A DNA stretch of 64,000 nt from Methylocystis sp. (lineage in GTDB: Bacteria; Pseudomonadota; Alphaproteobacteria; Rhizobiales; Beijerinckiaceae). The notes beneath the pieces are model-generated. The model was not told the origin of the DNA and ran no database searches. It saw nothing but the letters and a program-made list of their open reading frames with translations. This document shows, one piece after another, positions 35,920-44,681 of the stretch. The translations under genes were made by a program, and so were the position numbers. The stretch spans positions 19,023 to 83,022 of the forward strand of contig JALHNQ010000009.1 of the NCBI GenBank assembly GCA_022843405.1, read 5' to 3'. Numbering within the stretch: the first letter of the stretch is position 1; the number at the start of each line of letters is the position of its first letter.

Positions 35920-36548
35920 GGGTAGAGCCGCTCCTTTCGCCAAGGTTCGCCAGGCGCCGCCCGGAAAAAGCGGACGCGGTCATGAAGCCGGAACGGCCGA
36001 TCGGACCAGAATTCCATTGCAATGGGCGCAATCCGGAAGCCCCGCCAATAAGGCGGCCTCGGAATGGCGCCGATCACATATTTAGCGGCGAAGGCGGCCA
36101 CCGATTTTTCGAGCGCGAAGCGGCTCTCCAGCGGCCGCGACTGTTGGCTCGCCCAGGCGCCGATGCGGGAGTCGCGCAGGCGGCTGGCGAAATAGTCATC
36201 CGCCTCGGCGTCGCTGACAGGGCCGACGGGTCCGCGCAGCCGCACCTGACGGCGAAGCGACTTCCAGTGAAATAGCCCCGCCGCCTGCATATTGGCCTCG
36301 AGCTGGCGCCCCTTGGCGCTCTCCGCATTGGTGTAGAATACGAAACCGTCGGGCGTCCATTCTTTCAAGAGCACCATGCGCGCGTCGGGAAGGCCGCCGG
36401 CGTCCGCCGTCGCCAGGACCATCGCCTCGGGGTCGTTCGGCTCTTTGCGTTTCGCATCCTCGAACCATTGCGCGAACAATGCGAAAGGCTCGGCGGCGTC
36501 GACAAAGTCACCGGGCGTTAACGCGTTCAAGCGAGTATCCCTTATCAA
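35916..36548 (-). CDS. pdxH: pyridoxamine 5'-phosphate oxidase
   Basis: Oxidises pyridoxamine or pyridoxine 5'-phosphate to PLP using FMN and O2. The protein has 210 residues; FMN-binding segments are [22 protein letters not shown] and KGRQLEAN, and the C-terminal PLP-site signature [22 protein letters not shown] is intact. The reading frame begins at 36548 on the strand opposite the next genes. It is the last vitamin B6 step and is not clustered with others. Confidence 0.95.
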   Translation of the reverse strand: MIRDTRLNALTPGDFVDAAEPFALFAQWFEDAKRKEPNDPEAMVLATADAGGLPDARMVLLKEWTPDGFVFYTNAESAKGRQLEANMQAAGLFHWKSLRRQVRLRGPVGPVSDAEADDYFASRLRDSRIGAWASQQSRPLESRFALEKSVAAFAAKYVIGAIPRPPYWRGFRIAPIAMEFWSDRPFRLHDRVRFFRAAPGEPWRKERLYP

Positions 36549-36631
36549 GCCGAGACAAAGATCGGCGGTTCGAAGGTGGCCGTTTGCAGTTCCAGCGCGT
36601 CAGACATACCGCCGCTTGCGTCATTGCTCAA

Positions 36632-37081
36632 ATGTCGCGCGGCGCCTGCCTTATCGTCCTGACCGGGACGGCCGGCGCTCTTTCCGGCTGCTCCATCGCC
36701 GTGCCGATGGCTGCGGAGCCTTCGGACATGTTGGGCAGCGCGCGCGCGACGACGGACGTGACCGGCGCGATCCCGAAATCTCCGCCGAAATTGTCTCGTG
36801 CGCTCGATCCCGAAGATCATCGCCGCGCCATTGCCGCGATGAGCACGGCGCTCGATCCGCAGGGAAGCGGCATGAGCGTCAATTGGGACAATCCGGAGAC
36901 CGGCGCCAAGGGCTCCTTCACGCCGATCGGCCAGCCCTATCCGCTGGAAGGCATGATCTGCCGCGCCTTCCATGCCGATATCGCGGTGAACGAAACGCAG
37001 GAGAGCCTTCAAGGCGCCGCCTGTCGCGAAAAAACCGCCGAATGGGCGCTCACCGAGGTGAAGCTGTTGAAGAAAGGGTGA
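36632..37081 (+). CDS. lipoprotein, RT0821/Lpp0805 surface-antigen family
   Basis: A 149-residue predicted lipoprotein with a signal peptide and lipobox AGALSGC (Cys about residue 21). The mature part, with DHRRAIAAMSTALDPQGSG, VNWDNPETGAKGSFTPIG and CRAFHADIAVN, matches the RT0821/Lpp0805 (17-kDa-antigen-like) surface protein family of outer-membrane-associated proteins. ATG 36632 is chosen because the signal peptide starts there; no good ribosome site is seen. The next gene starts one base after its stop. Confidence 0.75.
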   Translation: MSRGACLIVLTGTAGALSGCSIAVPMAAEPSDMLGSARATTDVTGAIPKSPPKLSRALDPEDHRRAIAAMSTALDPQGSGMSVNWDNPETGAKGSFTPIGQPYPLEGMICRAFHADIAVNETQESLQGAACREKTAEWALTEVKLLKKG

Positions 37082-37082
37082 A

Positions 37083-37367
37083 ATGTCGGCGCCCTTCGGC
37101 AGACGACTCGTCATGACGACCATCGCCGCGATCCTGGCGATTCCGGCGTTCTTTCTTTTTGCGCGCGCGATTACCGCCTGGAAGCAAGGCTACGCCTGGG
37201 CGGAAATGGACTGGGACGACAAGGGTCATACGTCGATTGCGGATTTCCTGCGCGCCGCCGATGTCGGCAAGCGGCCGGTCGACGTGAACGGCCAGTCCTG
37301 CGTCGAATATTTCCTCTACCGGGAAGGGATGACGGTGAAGATCGTCTGCCCGCGCGGCGGAAACTAA
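37083..37367 (+). CDS. small membrane-anchored protein
   Basis: A 94-residue protein with one N-terminal membrane span (about residues 11-31, TTIAAILAIPAFFLFARAI) and a short hydrophilic domain containing two Cys (GQSCVEYF, KIVCPRGG). It begins immediately after the lipoprotein gene and is probably co-transcribed with it. The stop overlaps that of the convergent FAD-dehydrogenase gene by 3 bases. No family recognised. Confidence 0.65.
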   Translation: MSAPFGRRLVMTTIAAILAIPAFFLFARAITAWKQGYAWAEMDWDDKGHTSIADFLRAADVGKRPVDVNGQSCVEYFLYREGMTVKIVCPRGGN

Positions 37368-38788
37368 AGCAAGACGCCCGGATTGAGGATGCCGTTTGGA
37401 TCAAGCGCCGCCTTGATCGCGCGCATGGCGTCGAGCGCGGCAGGGTCTTTCGTCTCGCGCAACAGATCGCGCTTCAGCCGGCCGATTCCATGTTCGGCGG
37501 AAATCGAGCCGCCGAGTTCGCGCACGACGCCATGCACGATGGCGTTGATCTCCGCCCAACGCGCCAGGAATTCCGCTTTGTCGGCGCCGACGGGCTGCGA
37601 GACGTTATAGTGGATGTTGCCGTCGCCCATATGGCCGAAGGGAATGGGCCGCGCCTGCGGGAAAGCCTCGCGCAGCCTTCGCCCAGCTTCTTCAATGAAA
37701 TGCGGAATTTCGCTCACCGGAACGGCCACATCGTGCTTGATTGAGCCGCCCTCGCGCTTTTGCGCTTCCGACATGCTTTCGCGCAGCTTCCACAGCGCGC
37801 CCGCCTGATCCAATGATTGCGCCAGCGTCGCGTCCTGCGCCAAATCCGCGTCGAGGGCGGCGGCGAGAATTTCGGCGCCGGCGCGCTCAGCTTCGCCATC
37901 AGCGAAAGCGGCGAGTTCGACGAGCGCATACCAGTCGTGCGGCTGCGCCAGTGGATCGCGCGTTCCGGGAATGTGACGCAGCACGAGCGCCAGTCCCGAT
38001 CGCGACGCGACCTCAAATGCGTTGAGCGTCGGTCCGGCGCGGCCTTTGACGAAGTTCAAGAGTTTCAGCGCTTGCGCCGGATCGCGCAGCCCCAAAAACG
38101 CGACGGCGCGCGAGCGCGGACGCGGGAAAAGCTTGAGCGTCGCGGCGGTGATGACGCCTAGCGTTCCTTCAGAGCCGATGAAGAGCCGAGTCAGATCGTA
38201 GCCGGTGTTGTCCTTGCGCAGCGCGCCGAGCGTCGATAGCAGCCGGCCGTCGGCGAGCGCGACTTCGACGCCGAGCGCAAGGTCGCGCATCGAGCCATAG
38301 GCGATGACATGAACGCCGCCGGCGTTGGTCGCGAGATTGCCGCCGATGGTGCAGCTGCCTTCCGAGGCCAGCGACAGCGGGAAGAAGCGGTCGGCGGCCT
38401 GCGCGGCGTCCTGCGCCTGCGCCAGCGTCACGCCCGCCTCGACGGTCATCGCGTCGGCGTCCGCGTCGACGGCGCGGATTTGGTTGAGCCTTTCAAGCGA
38501 GAGCACCACCGATGCACCGCTCGCGTCGGGGGTCTGGCCGCCGACAAGTCCGGTATTGCCGCCTTGAGGGGCTACGGGCGCGCCGGATTCATTGCATAGC
38601 GAAAGAATGTCGCCGACTTCGCGCGCGGTTCGCGGCTTTAGCACACAGAGCGCGCGGCCATGATAGAGGTCGCGGGGCTCGCCGAGATAGGGCGACATCG
38701 CCGTCGCATCCGTTACGACGGCCGCCTCGCCGACAATGGCCGCGAGACGAGAGAGGAAAAGAGGCGCGTCAGACCGATCGGCTGTCAC
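37364..38788 (-). CDS. FAD-linked oxidase, D-2-hydroxyglutarate/D-lactate dehydrogenase type
   Basis: A 474-residue flavoprotein of the GlcD/D2HGDH family that oxidises D-2-hydroxy acids. The PCMH-type FAD domain holds PQGGNTGLVGGQTPD (about residues 75-89) and GGNLATNAGG. The C-terminal FAD-oxidase domain holds the metal/substrate His motifs FGHMGDGNIHYN and SAEHGIGRLKR. D-2-hydroxyglutarate (from serine synthesis) is a likely substrate, but D-lactate or glycolate cannot be excluded. It stands alone, with no GlcE/GlcF partners. Confidence 0.88.
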   Translation of the reverse strand: MTADRSDAPLFLSRLAAIVGEAAVVTDATAMSPYLGEPRDLYHGRALCVLKPRTAREVGDILSLCNESGAPVAPQGGNTGLVGGQTPDASGASVVLSLERLNQIRAVDADADAMTVEAGVTLAQAQDAAQAADRFFPLSLASEGSCTIGGNLATNAGGVHVIAYGSMRDLALGVEVALADGRLLSTLGALRKDNTGYDLTRLFIGSEGTLGVITAATLKLFPRPRSRAVAFLGLRDPAQALKLLNFVKGRAGPTLNAFEVASRSGLALVLRHIPGTRDPLAQPHDWYALVELAAFADGEAERAGAEILAAALDADLAQDATLAQSLDQAGALWKLRESMSEAQKREGGSIKHDVAVPVSEIPHFIEEAGRRLREAFPQARPIPFGHMGDGNIHYNVSQPVGADKAEFLARWAEINAIVHGVVRELGGSISAEHGIGRLKRDLLRETKDPAALDAMRAIKAALDPNGILNPGVLL

Positions 38789-38823
38789 AGTCAGTAGGAT
38801 GCGCCCTTTTTGTCGCGCTGTCC

Positions 38824-38943
38824 TTAGCGATAAGGACGGCGGCGGTCGTCTTTGCGGCGGGCGTAGACATAGGCGCGCATGGCGACAGGTGCACTAGCGA
38901 GGACGATACTGCACAATGTCGCGGCGATAAGCGCATTCATCAT
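38824..38943 (-). CDS. 39-residue membrane miniprotein
   Basis: A short reading frame with a strong GGAAGGAG ribosome site 6 bases before ATG 38943. It encodes MMNALIAATLCSIVLASAPV followed by AMRAYVYARRKDDRRRPYR, one hydrophobic span then a very basic tail, giving a positive-inside single-span topology. It stands alone in the 340-base gap between two leftward genes. No family is known to me; the ribosome site and membrane-like composition argue that it is real. Confidence 0.55.
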   Translation of the reverse strand: MMNALIAATLCSIVLASAPVAMRAYVYARRKDDRRRPYR

Positions 38944-39126
38944 GACGGTCTCCTTCCAGATCACGGAAATTATTTAACTTCCGGCTACGCTGGACTACAT
39001 CGCAAATCCTATGCCTGATTTGGCGGACCGGCAACTCCGCAGAGCACGACCGCTGCGTCTCAATGTCGCTTCTTGACTCTCCTGTGACATTCTCGGCACA
39101 GGAGCGTGACGCCGGCGCCGATGATT

Positions 39127-40398
39127 TCATCCAAGCAGACGGCGTTTTGCGGATTTGCGCCGGCTCTCCCTCTCAAGAACCGCCACGATCTCGACATGCG
39201 CCGCATAGCGGAACTGATCGAGAGGCGCGATCTCGCGAATGACGTAGCCGCCTTTGAGCAAAATTGCGGCGTCGCGGGCGAAACTTTGAGCATTGCAGGA
39301 CACGGCGACGACGATTGGAACATCCGAGCGCCCGATTTCGGCCGCTTGGGCGGCGGCGCCGGCCCGCGGCGGATCGAAGACGATAGCGTCGAAGCCGCTG
39401 AGTTCCTTGGTGTTCAGCGGCCGGGCGAAGAGATCGCGTTCGATCGCTTCGAGCGGGAGCAGGCCCTGCGCCGCCTGTGCGGCGGCGCGCATGGCCGCGA
39501 TCGCCGAACCGTCCGAATCATAGGCGCTGACCTTGGCGCGTTGCGCCAGCCGAAGCGCGAAGGCGCCGACGCCGCAGAAAAGATCGGCGACGCTTTGCGC
39601 GTTCCACGTCGCCTTCAGGACACGCGCCGCGAGCTCATCTTCGCCGGCCTGCGTCGCCTGCAGGAAGGCGCCGGCGGGAAGCGTCAGCGTCGCAACGCCG
39701 ATTGCGATTTGTGGCGCATGACGCAAAGCGACGAGCCTGCCGTGATTGGTCAGGCGCGCCAGATCATGCGCCTCGGCGGTGGAGATCAGCGCGTCGATTT
39801 CAGCCTTATCAAGCGGGCCGGCGCCGCGCAGCTCCACATCCAAACCGCCAAGCGTCGCCGTGATGGCGATGTCGAGCGGCTTGCCGAGCGGCGCGAGAAC
39901 TGCGGCGATCGCGCGCGCGGCGGCCAATGCCCCGTCAAGCTCTGGCGCGAGCAAGGGGCAGCAGTCGATCTCGACGATTCGATGCGAACGCGCCGCCATG
40001 AAGCCTACGTGCGCTTTTCCGGATTCGAATCGCGCGTGAAAAGTCACGCGGCGGCGGCCGGCGCCATGCGCGTCAATTAGAGGCGTGACCTCTAGCTGCA
40101 GTCCGGCGTTAAGAAGCGCCGTATCGACAAGGCCGCGCTTCCACTCGGCATAGGCGTCGGCGCGCAGCGCCTGCACCGCGCAGCCGCCGCAATCTTCAAA
40201 GTGCGGACAGATCGGCGCGATGCGCTGCGGGGAGGCTTCGACGATGTCGACGAGTCGCGCATGATCGCCGTCCACTTCCGCGGTCACGGTCTCGCCGGGA
40301 AGCGCGTAGGGAACGAAGACGCGCTTTTCATGCAGCAACGCGACGCCCTCGCCGCGATGGCCGAGCCGTTCGATGACGAGACGCTGCGGGCTAATCAC
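39127..40398 (-). CDS. RNA m5U methyltransferase, TrmA/RumA family
   Basis: A 423-residue class I RNA 5-methyluridine methyltransferase with an iron-sulfur site. An N-terminal TRAM domain (about residues 1-55) is followed by Cys of the 4Fe-4S cluster (C64, C70, C73 in CPHFEDCGGC, plus one near 147), then the SAM domain with ADLFCGVGAF, FDPPRAGA and the catalytic-Cys motif VAVSCNAQSFARD. Whether it modifies 23S rRNA U1939, U747 or tRNA U54 cannot be decided. The GTG start at 40398 uses GAGGGG, which lies at the edge of a palindromic repeat. Confidence 0.88.
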   Translation of the reverse strand: MISPQRLVIERLGHRGEGVALLHEKRVFVPYALPGETVTAEVDGDHARLVDIVEASPQRIAPICPHFEDCGGCAVQALRADAYAEWKRGLVDTALLNAGLQLEVTPLIDAHGAGRRRVTFHARFESGKAHVGFMAARSHRIVEIDCCPLLAPELDGALAAARAIAAVLAPLGKPLDIAITATLGGLDVELRGAGPLDKAEIDALISTAEAHDLARLTNHGRLVALRHAPQIAIGVATLTLPAGAFLQATQAGEDELAARVLKATWNAQSVADLFCGVGAFALRLAQRAKVSAYDSDGSAIAAMRAAAQAAQGLLPLEAIERDLFARPLNTKELSGFDAIVFDPPRAGAAAQAAEIGRSDVPIVVAVSCNAQSFARDAAILLKGGYVIREIAPLDQFRYAAHVEIVAVLERESRRKSAKRRLLG

Positions 40399-40402
40399 CC
40401 AA

Positions 40403-40550
40403 GCCCCTCACCTTACCTCTCCCCGCAAGCGGGGAGAGGGAACGGACACGTAGCGCACAATTCTGCGGCGCGCGAAGCGACAAACGTATTGTGGAGCGCT
40501 TGCCGCCTCTTCTCCCCGCTTGCGGGGAGAAGTGAGATGAGGGGCCAGGG
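40403..40550. repeat. composite palindromic repeat (CCCCTCACC type)
   Basis: Two strong hairpins, CTCTCCCCGCAAGCGGGGAGAG (about 40418-40438) and CTTCTCCCCGCTTGCGGGGAGAAG (about 40508-40531), are framed by outer inverted arms CCCCTCACC and GAGATGAGGGG. This sort of intergenic palindrome is widespread in Hyphomicrobiales. It fills the gap between the RNA methyltransferase start and the tlyA stop and could also act as a terminator. Confidence 0.75.
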
Positions 40551-40564
40551 GTTTGGCGCGGCTT

Positions 40565-41293
40565 TCAAACATTGGCGCCATGAATCAAGAATTCGCGATT
40601 GCCGTCTCCGCCTTCGATCGGCGAAGGAATGACGCCGCAAACGCGCCAGCGCAAAGCTTCGATTTCGCGTTCTATGCGCGCGCAGACCTGCGCGTGAATC
40701 TTCTCGTCGCGCACCACGCCCTTCTTCGCCGCCGCGCGGCCGGCCTCGAACTGCGGCTTGATCAGCGCGACGAGATCGGCGCGCGGCGCGGCGAGCGACA
40801 GGACATGCGGCAGAAGCGCTGTGAGCGAAATAAAACTCGCGTCGATGACGATCAGGCTCGGCGCCTCGGCAAGATGCGCCGCGCTCAGCGCGCGCGCGTC
40901 CCGCCCTTCCAGCGACGTCACGCGCCGATCGGCGCGCAGCCTTTCATGCAATTGCCCGTGACCAACGTCGACGGCGGCGACATGGCGCGCGCCGCACGTC
41001 AACAGAACCTCGGTGAAGCCGCCCGTCGAGGCGCCGACATCGAGACAGAAGCGTCCTTGAGGATCGACGCCGAAATGATTGAGCGCATGCGCAAGCTTCA
41101 CGCCGCCGCGCGACACCCAGGGGTAAGCGGCGCGCGCCTCAATATTCGCGTCGGCGGCGATCGGCTCGGAGGGTTTCCTGACGACGCGGCCGTCGACGCT
41201 GACAAGGCCGGCTTCGATCGCCTCGCGCGCCTTGGCGCGGCTCTCGAAGAGACCTCGTGCATGGAGCGCGGTATCGGCGCGGGTCGCGGCCAT
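40565..41293 (-). CDS. tlyA: TlyA-family rRNA 2'-O-methyltransferase
   Basis: A 242-residue TlyA/hemolysin-A family protein that methylates the 2'-OH of cytidines in rRNA. An N-terminal S4 RNA-binding domain (about residues 3-60, LFESRAKAREAIEAGLVSVDG) is joined to an FtsJ-like SAM domain with CLDVGASTGGFTEVLL (about 83-98), and the catalytic Lys in LIKPQFE. GGGAGAGTGACG selects ATG 41293. The gene begins 2 bases after the stop of the ABC permease gene, forming a three-gene run with it and the ATPase. Confidence 0.9.
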   Translation of the reverse strand: MAATRADTALHARGLFESRAKAREAIEAGLVSVDGRVVRKPSEPIAADANIEARAAYPWVSRGGVKLAHALNHFGVDPQGRFCLDVGASTGGFTEVLLTCGARHVAAVDVGHGQLHERLRADRRVTSLEGRDARALSAAHLAEAPSLIVIDASFISLTALLPHVLSLAAPRADLVALIKPQFEAGRAAAKKGVVRDEKIHAQVCARIEREIEALRWRVCGVIPSPIEGGDGNREFLIHGANV

Positions 41294-41295
41294 CG

Positions 41296-42108
41296 TCACT
41301 CTCCCGTCTGCAGCAGCGTTCCGGCGCGCCGAGCGCTCTGCAACAACATGCCAAACGCGGCGGACGCGGCCGCGAACAGAACGACGTCGATCGCGAGCCC
41401 CTGCGCCAGCAGGTCCCAGCGAATGACATGTTCGATCAATACGGCGCGCAGACCTTCGAACACATAGGTCGGCGGCAGCATCCACGAGACCGGCTGCAGC
41501 CATGTCGGCAGCGTCGTCACCGGATAATAGACGGCGCCGAGCGGCTGCACGAAAAACATCAGCGACCAGACGAGATTTTCCGCGCCAAGCCCATAGCGCA
41601 GCAGAATGCCGGAGACAAAAAGCCCGATGCTCCAGGCAAAGAGCATCAGCACGACGAAGAAGGCGGCGAAGGCGATCCCCAGCGCCCACAGATTGAAACC
41701 GAAAAACAGGATCGCAAAAATCGTGACGGGAAGCACGCCGACCATCAATCGAATAAGGCTCATCGCGACCAGCGCGCTGACGAACTCCGCCGGCCGCAAT
41801 GGACTCATCAAGATGTTCGGCAGATTGCGCGACCACATTTCCTCGATGAAGGAGAAGCAGAAGCCTTGTTGGCCGCGCAGCAGAATGTCCCATAGAAGAA
41901 TGGCGCCGATCAGCGTGCCGGCGGCCTGCGCCGCGCCGCCCGGCGCTGCGAGCGCGCCGGCGCGCACAAGATAGGTCTGCAAAAATCCCCAAGTGAGAAG
42001 CTGAACGGTCGGCCAGTAGATGATGTCGAGCACCCTCGTGCGGGAGGCGCGCAGAAGATAAGAATAGCGCAACACCATCGCGCCGACGCGCTTGAAGGAG
42101 AAACTCAT
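41296..42108 (-). CDS. ABC-2 type export permease
   Basis: A 270-residue membrane subunit of an ABC-2 type exporter. Six spans are apparent, with the characteristic QGFCFSFIEEMWSRNLPNILMSPLRPAEF loop between the early spans and FMFFVQPLGAVYYPVTTLP near the end. It would pair with the ATPase encoded just upstream, whose stop overlaps its start by 4 bases. The cargo is unknown; ABC-2 systems export polysaccharides, lipids or drugs. Confidence 0.88.
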   Translation of the reverse strand: MSFSFKRVGAMVLRYSYLLRASRTRVLDIIYWPTVQLLTWGFLQTYLVRAGALAAPGGAAQAAGTLIGAILLWDILLRGQQGFCFSFIEEMWSRNLPNILMSPLRPAEFVSALVAMSLIRLMVGVLPVTIFAILFFGFNLWALGIAFAAFFVVLMLFAWSIGLFVSGILLRYGLGAENLVWSLMFFVQPLGAVYYPVTTLPTWLQPVSWMLPPTYVFEGLRAVLIEHVIRWDLLAQGLAIDVVLFAAASAAFGMLLQSARRAGTLLQTGE

Positions 42109-42869
42109 GCCGCATCTCCGTCGACTCGGCCGCGGGCGACGTCGAGAAACACTTCTTCGAGCGTGTCGCGTCCGTAGCGCGCCAGGAGATTGGCGGGCGA
42201 ACCATCGTCGACGAGGATTCCGTCCTTCAGCATCAGCACGCGGTCGCAGAGGCGCTCGACCTCATTCATATTGTGCGAGGCGAGCAGGATTGCGCAATTA
42301 TGCGTGCGCCGATGGGCTTCAAGTCGCGCCCGCACCCAGTCGGCCGTGTCCGGGTCGAGCGACGCGGTCGGCTCGTCGAGCAGCAGGAGCTGCGGGTCGT
42401 TGATCAACGATTTGGCGATGGCGACGCGCGTCTTCTGGCCCGCGGACAAGCGTCCGGTCTGGCGGTCGAGAAAATCGCCAAGCGCGAGATCCGTCGCAAG
42501 CTGCTCGATTTTCGCGTCAACATTCTCGACGTCATAGAGCATGCCGAAGATGCGCAAATTCTGCCGCACGGTGAGGCGATGCGGCAGGTCGACATAGGGG
42601 CTCTCGAAATTCATCCGGCCGAGCGCGCGATAGCGCTCGCGCGACATGTCGCAGCCGAAGACATGGATCGAGCCTTGCGTCGGTTCGATCAACCCCATCA
42701 CCATGCCGATCGTCGTGGTCTTTCCGGCGCCATTGCCGCCGAGCAGACCGGTAACGGAGCCGGCCTCGAGCGAGAATTCGAGCGGGCCGACAACTCGGCG
42801 ATTGTCGTAATTCTTGGAAAGGCCGGCGACGGCAAGCGTCGGCTCTGGCGCGACTGCATTTTGGGACAT
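42105..42869 (-). CDS. ABC transporter ATP-binding protein
   Basis: A 254-residue nucleotide-binding subunit. Walker A is GGNGAGKT (residues 44-51), the signature is LSAGQKTRVAIAK, Walker B is LLLLDEPTASLDPD, and the switch His is in LLASHNMNEVERL. It is of the CcmA/NodI drug-export class. It heads the run ATPase - permease - tlyA on the minus strand. The family does not reveal the cargo. Confidence 0.92.
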   Translation of the reverse strand: MSQNAVAPEPTLAVAGLSKNYDNRRVVGPLEFSLEAGSVTGLLGGNGAGKTTTIGMVMGLIEPTQGSIHVFGCDMSRERYRALGRMNFESPYVDLPHRLTVRQNLRIFGMLYDVENVDAKIEQLATDLALGDFLDRQTGRLSAGQKTRVAIAKSLINDPQLLLLDEPTASLDPDTADWVRARLEAHRRTHNCAILLASHNMNEVERLCDRVLMLKDGILVDDGSPANLLARYGRDTLEEVFLDVARGRVDGDAA

Positions 42870-42909
42870 GGGCGTTATTAAGCCCGCCGCGGCCAGCCTC
42901 GCAAGGGCG

Positions 42910-43779
42910 TCATTTCTGGCAACGGGGACAATAGAATGTCGAACGGCCGGACTGGACGACGCGCGCGATCGTTCCTTTGCAGCTCGGCGTCGGGCAGGCG
43001 GCGCCTTCGCGGTCGTAGACCCGGAAACTATGCTGGAAATAGCCGAGCGAGCCGTCGATCTGGCGATGGTCGCGCAGGGATGAGCCGCCCGCCTCCAGCG
43101 CGTCCTTTAAGACATCCTTGATCGCCTGCGGCAGCCGCGCCAGCGCGGCTGTGGGCCTGCCGCTTGCCGTGACGAGCAAGCCCGTGGCGCGCAGCGGCGA
43201 GATATGGGCGCGATGTAGGGCCTCGCAGACATAAATATTGCCAAGCCCGGCGATCAGGCGCTGATCGAGGAGCAGCGCCTTGACCGGCGCCGCGCGTCCC
43301 TGAAAGGCGCCTGCAAGGAAAGCGGCGTCGAGCGCGTCGCCCAAGGGTTCGACGCCGAGGCCGCGAAAGCGTTCTTCCTCGTCGATCGCATGCGTGGGAA
43401 TGAGCAGCATACAGCCGAAGCGGCGCGGATCGTTGTAAACGACGCGCTTCCCGTGATCGAGATGGAAGACGACATGATCATGCGCGGCGCTCTTGTCGCG
43501 TTTGTGCTGAAAAACGCCGGGCGTGTCATCATCGATGCGGAAGGACCCGCTCATGCCGAGATGCATAATCAGCGAATGCGCATCGTCGAGGTCGGCGATG
43601 AGATATTTGGCGCGCCTGCGAAGGTCGAGAACGCGCCTGCCCTGAAGACGCGCGGCGAAGCGTTGAGGAAAGGGAAAGCGCAGATCATGGCGGCGAAGCT
43701 CGACGCGCGCGATCGTCGCGCCGACGAGCGCCGGGGCCAGTCCCCGCCGTACCGTTTCGACTTCGGGCAGTTCGGGCAT
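42910..43779 (-). CDS. mutM: formamidopyrimidine-DNA glycosylase
   Basis: Removes 8-oxoguanine and formamidopyrimidines from DNA and cuts the strand at the abasic site. The processed N terminus [14 protein letters not shown] gives the catalytic Pro2 and Glu3. HLGMSGSF carries the damage-recognition loop, and the zinc finger at the C terminus has the four Cys in CPTPSC and YCPRC. Length is 289 residues, slightly long for the family but complete. It is divergent from ubiE across a 112-base gap, an arrangement common in alphaproteobacteria. Confidence 0.96.
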   Translation of the reverse strand: MPELPEVETVRRGLAPALVGATIARVELRRHDLRFPFPQRFAARLQGRRVLDLRRRAKYLIADLDDAHSLIMHLGMSGSFRIDDDTPGVFQHKRDKSAAHDHVVFHLDHGKRVVYNDPRRFGCMLLIPTHAIDEEERFRGLGVEPLGDALDAAFLAGAFQGRAAPVKALLLDQRLIAGLGNIYVCEALHRAHISPLRATGLLVTASGRPTAALARLPQAIKDVLKDALEAGGSSLRDHRQIDGSLGYFQHSFRVYDREGAACPTPSCKGTIARVVQSGRSTFYCPRCQK

Positions 43780-43891
43780 AACTCGGGTTCATCCCGTCAC
43801 AAGAGCCGGCGCGCCGGAGCGGCGCGGGCGTAGCCACCGGCGCGGCGACAGGCTATACCGTCCCCTTCCTTCCTCGTCACCCGAGCGCCTG

Positions 43892-44659
43892 ATGATTGAT
43901 CGAAGTTCCGAGCGAGAGGGCTCGACCCATTTCGGCTATTCCGAAGTCCCCTTGAGCGAGAAACAGGGCCTCGTCGACGACGTCTTTCATAAGGTCGCGC
44001 GTCGCTACGACATCATGAACGACCTCATGTCGGGCGGCATGCACCGGCTGTGGAAAGACACATTGGTCGCCAAGGTCAATGCGCGCGGGCGCAAGGGGTT
44101 TCGCCATCTCGACGTGGCCGGCGGCACGGGCGACATCGCCTTTCGCATCGCTGCCGGCGCGGCGCATGACGCTGAAATCGTCGTGCTCGACATTAATGGC
44201 GAGATGCTCGACGTCGGCAAGGATCGGGCGCGCGAGCGCGGGCTTTCCGGCGTTGAATTCGTGCAGGCCAACGCCGAATCGCTCCCCTTTCCCGACGCGC
44301 ATTTCGACAGCTACACGATCGCTTTCGGCATCCGCAACGTGCCGCGCATCGATGTCGCTCTTGCCGAAGCCTATCGCGTGCTGAAGCCCGGCGGCCGTTT
44401 CCTGTGCTTAGAATTTTCGCAAGTCGCCGTCCCCGGACTCGACAAGCTTTATGAAGCCTATTCGTTCAACGTTATTCCGACCATCGGCAAATTCGTCGCC
44501 GGAGACGCCGAGCCCTACCGCTATCTTGTCGAATCGATCCGCAAATTTCCCAGCGCCGAGGAATTCGAACGCATGATCCGCAGAGCGGGCTTTCGCCGCA
44601 CCGGCTATGAGCGGCTGACCGGCGGCGTGGTGGCGATTCATTCCGGCTGGAAAAGCTGA
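43892..44659 (+). CDS. ubiE: ubiquinone/menaquinone methyltransferase UbiE
   Basis: SAM-dependent C-methyltransferase in ubiquinone (and, where present, menaquinone) synthesis. The 255-residue protein shows [25 protein letters not shown], the SAM motif [14 protein letters not shown], and the UbiE signature [24 protein letters not shown]. It is followed 22 bases later by ubiB, so quinone genes form an operon. No ribosome site of note precedes the ATG. Confidence 0.95.
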   Translation: MIDRSSEREGSTHFGYSEVPLSEKQGLVDDVFHKVARRYDIMNDLMSGGMHRLWKDTLVAKVNARGRKGFRHLDVAGGTGDIAFRIAAGAAHDAEIVVLDINGEMLDVGKDRARERGLSGVEFVQANAESLPFPDAHFDSYTIAFGIRNVPRIDVALAEAYRVLKPGGRFLCLEFSQVAVPGLDKLYEAYSFNVIPTIGKFVAGDAEPYRYLVESIRKFPSAEEFERMIRRAGFRRTGYERLTGGVVAIHSGWKS

Positions 44660-44681
44660 CCTCTAAAGCGCGGCGGCATTC

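Noticed and set aside
40410..40540. Repeated CCCCGC...GCGGGG units as a CRISPR-like array
   Set aside because: Only two units, in opposite orientation, with unequal spacing and no spacers; they are a composite palindrome.
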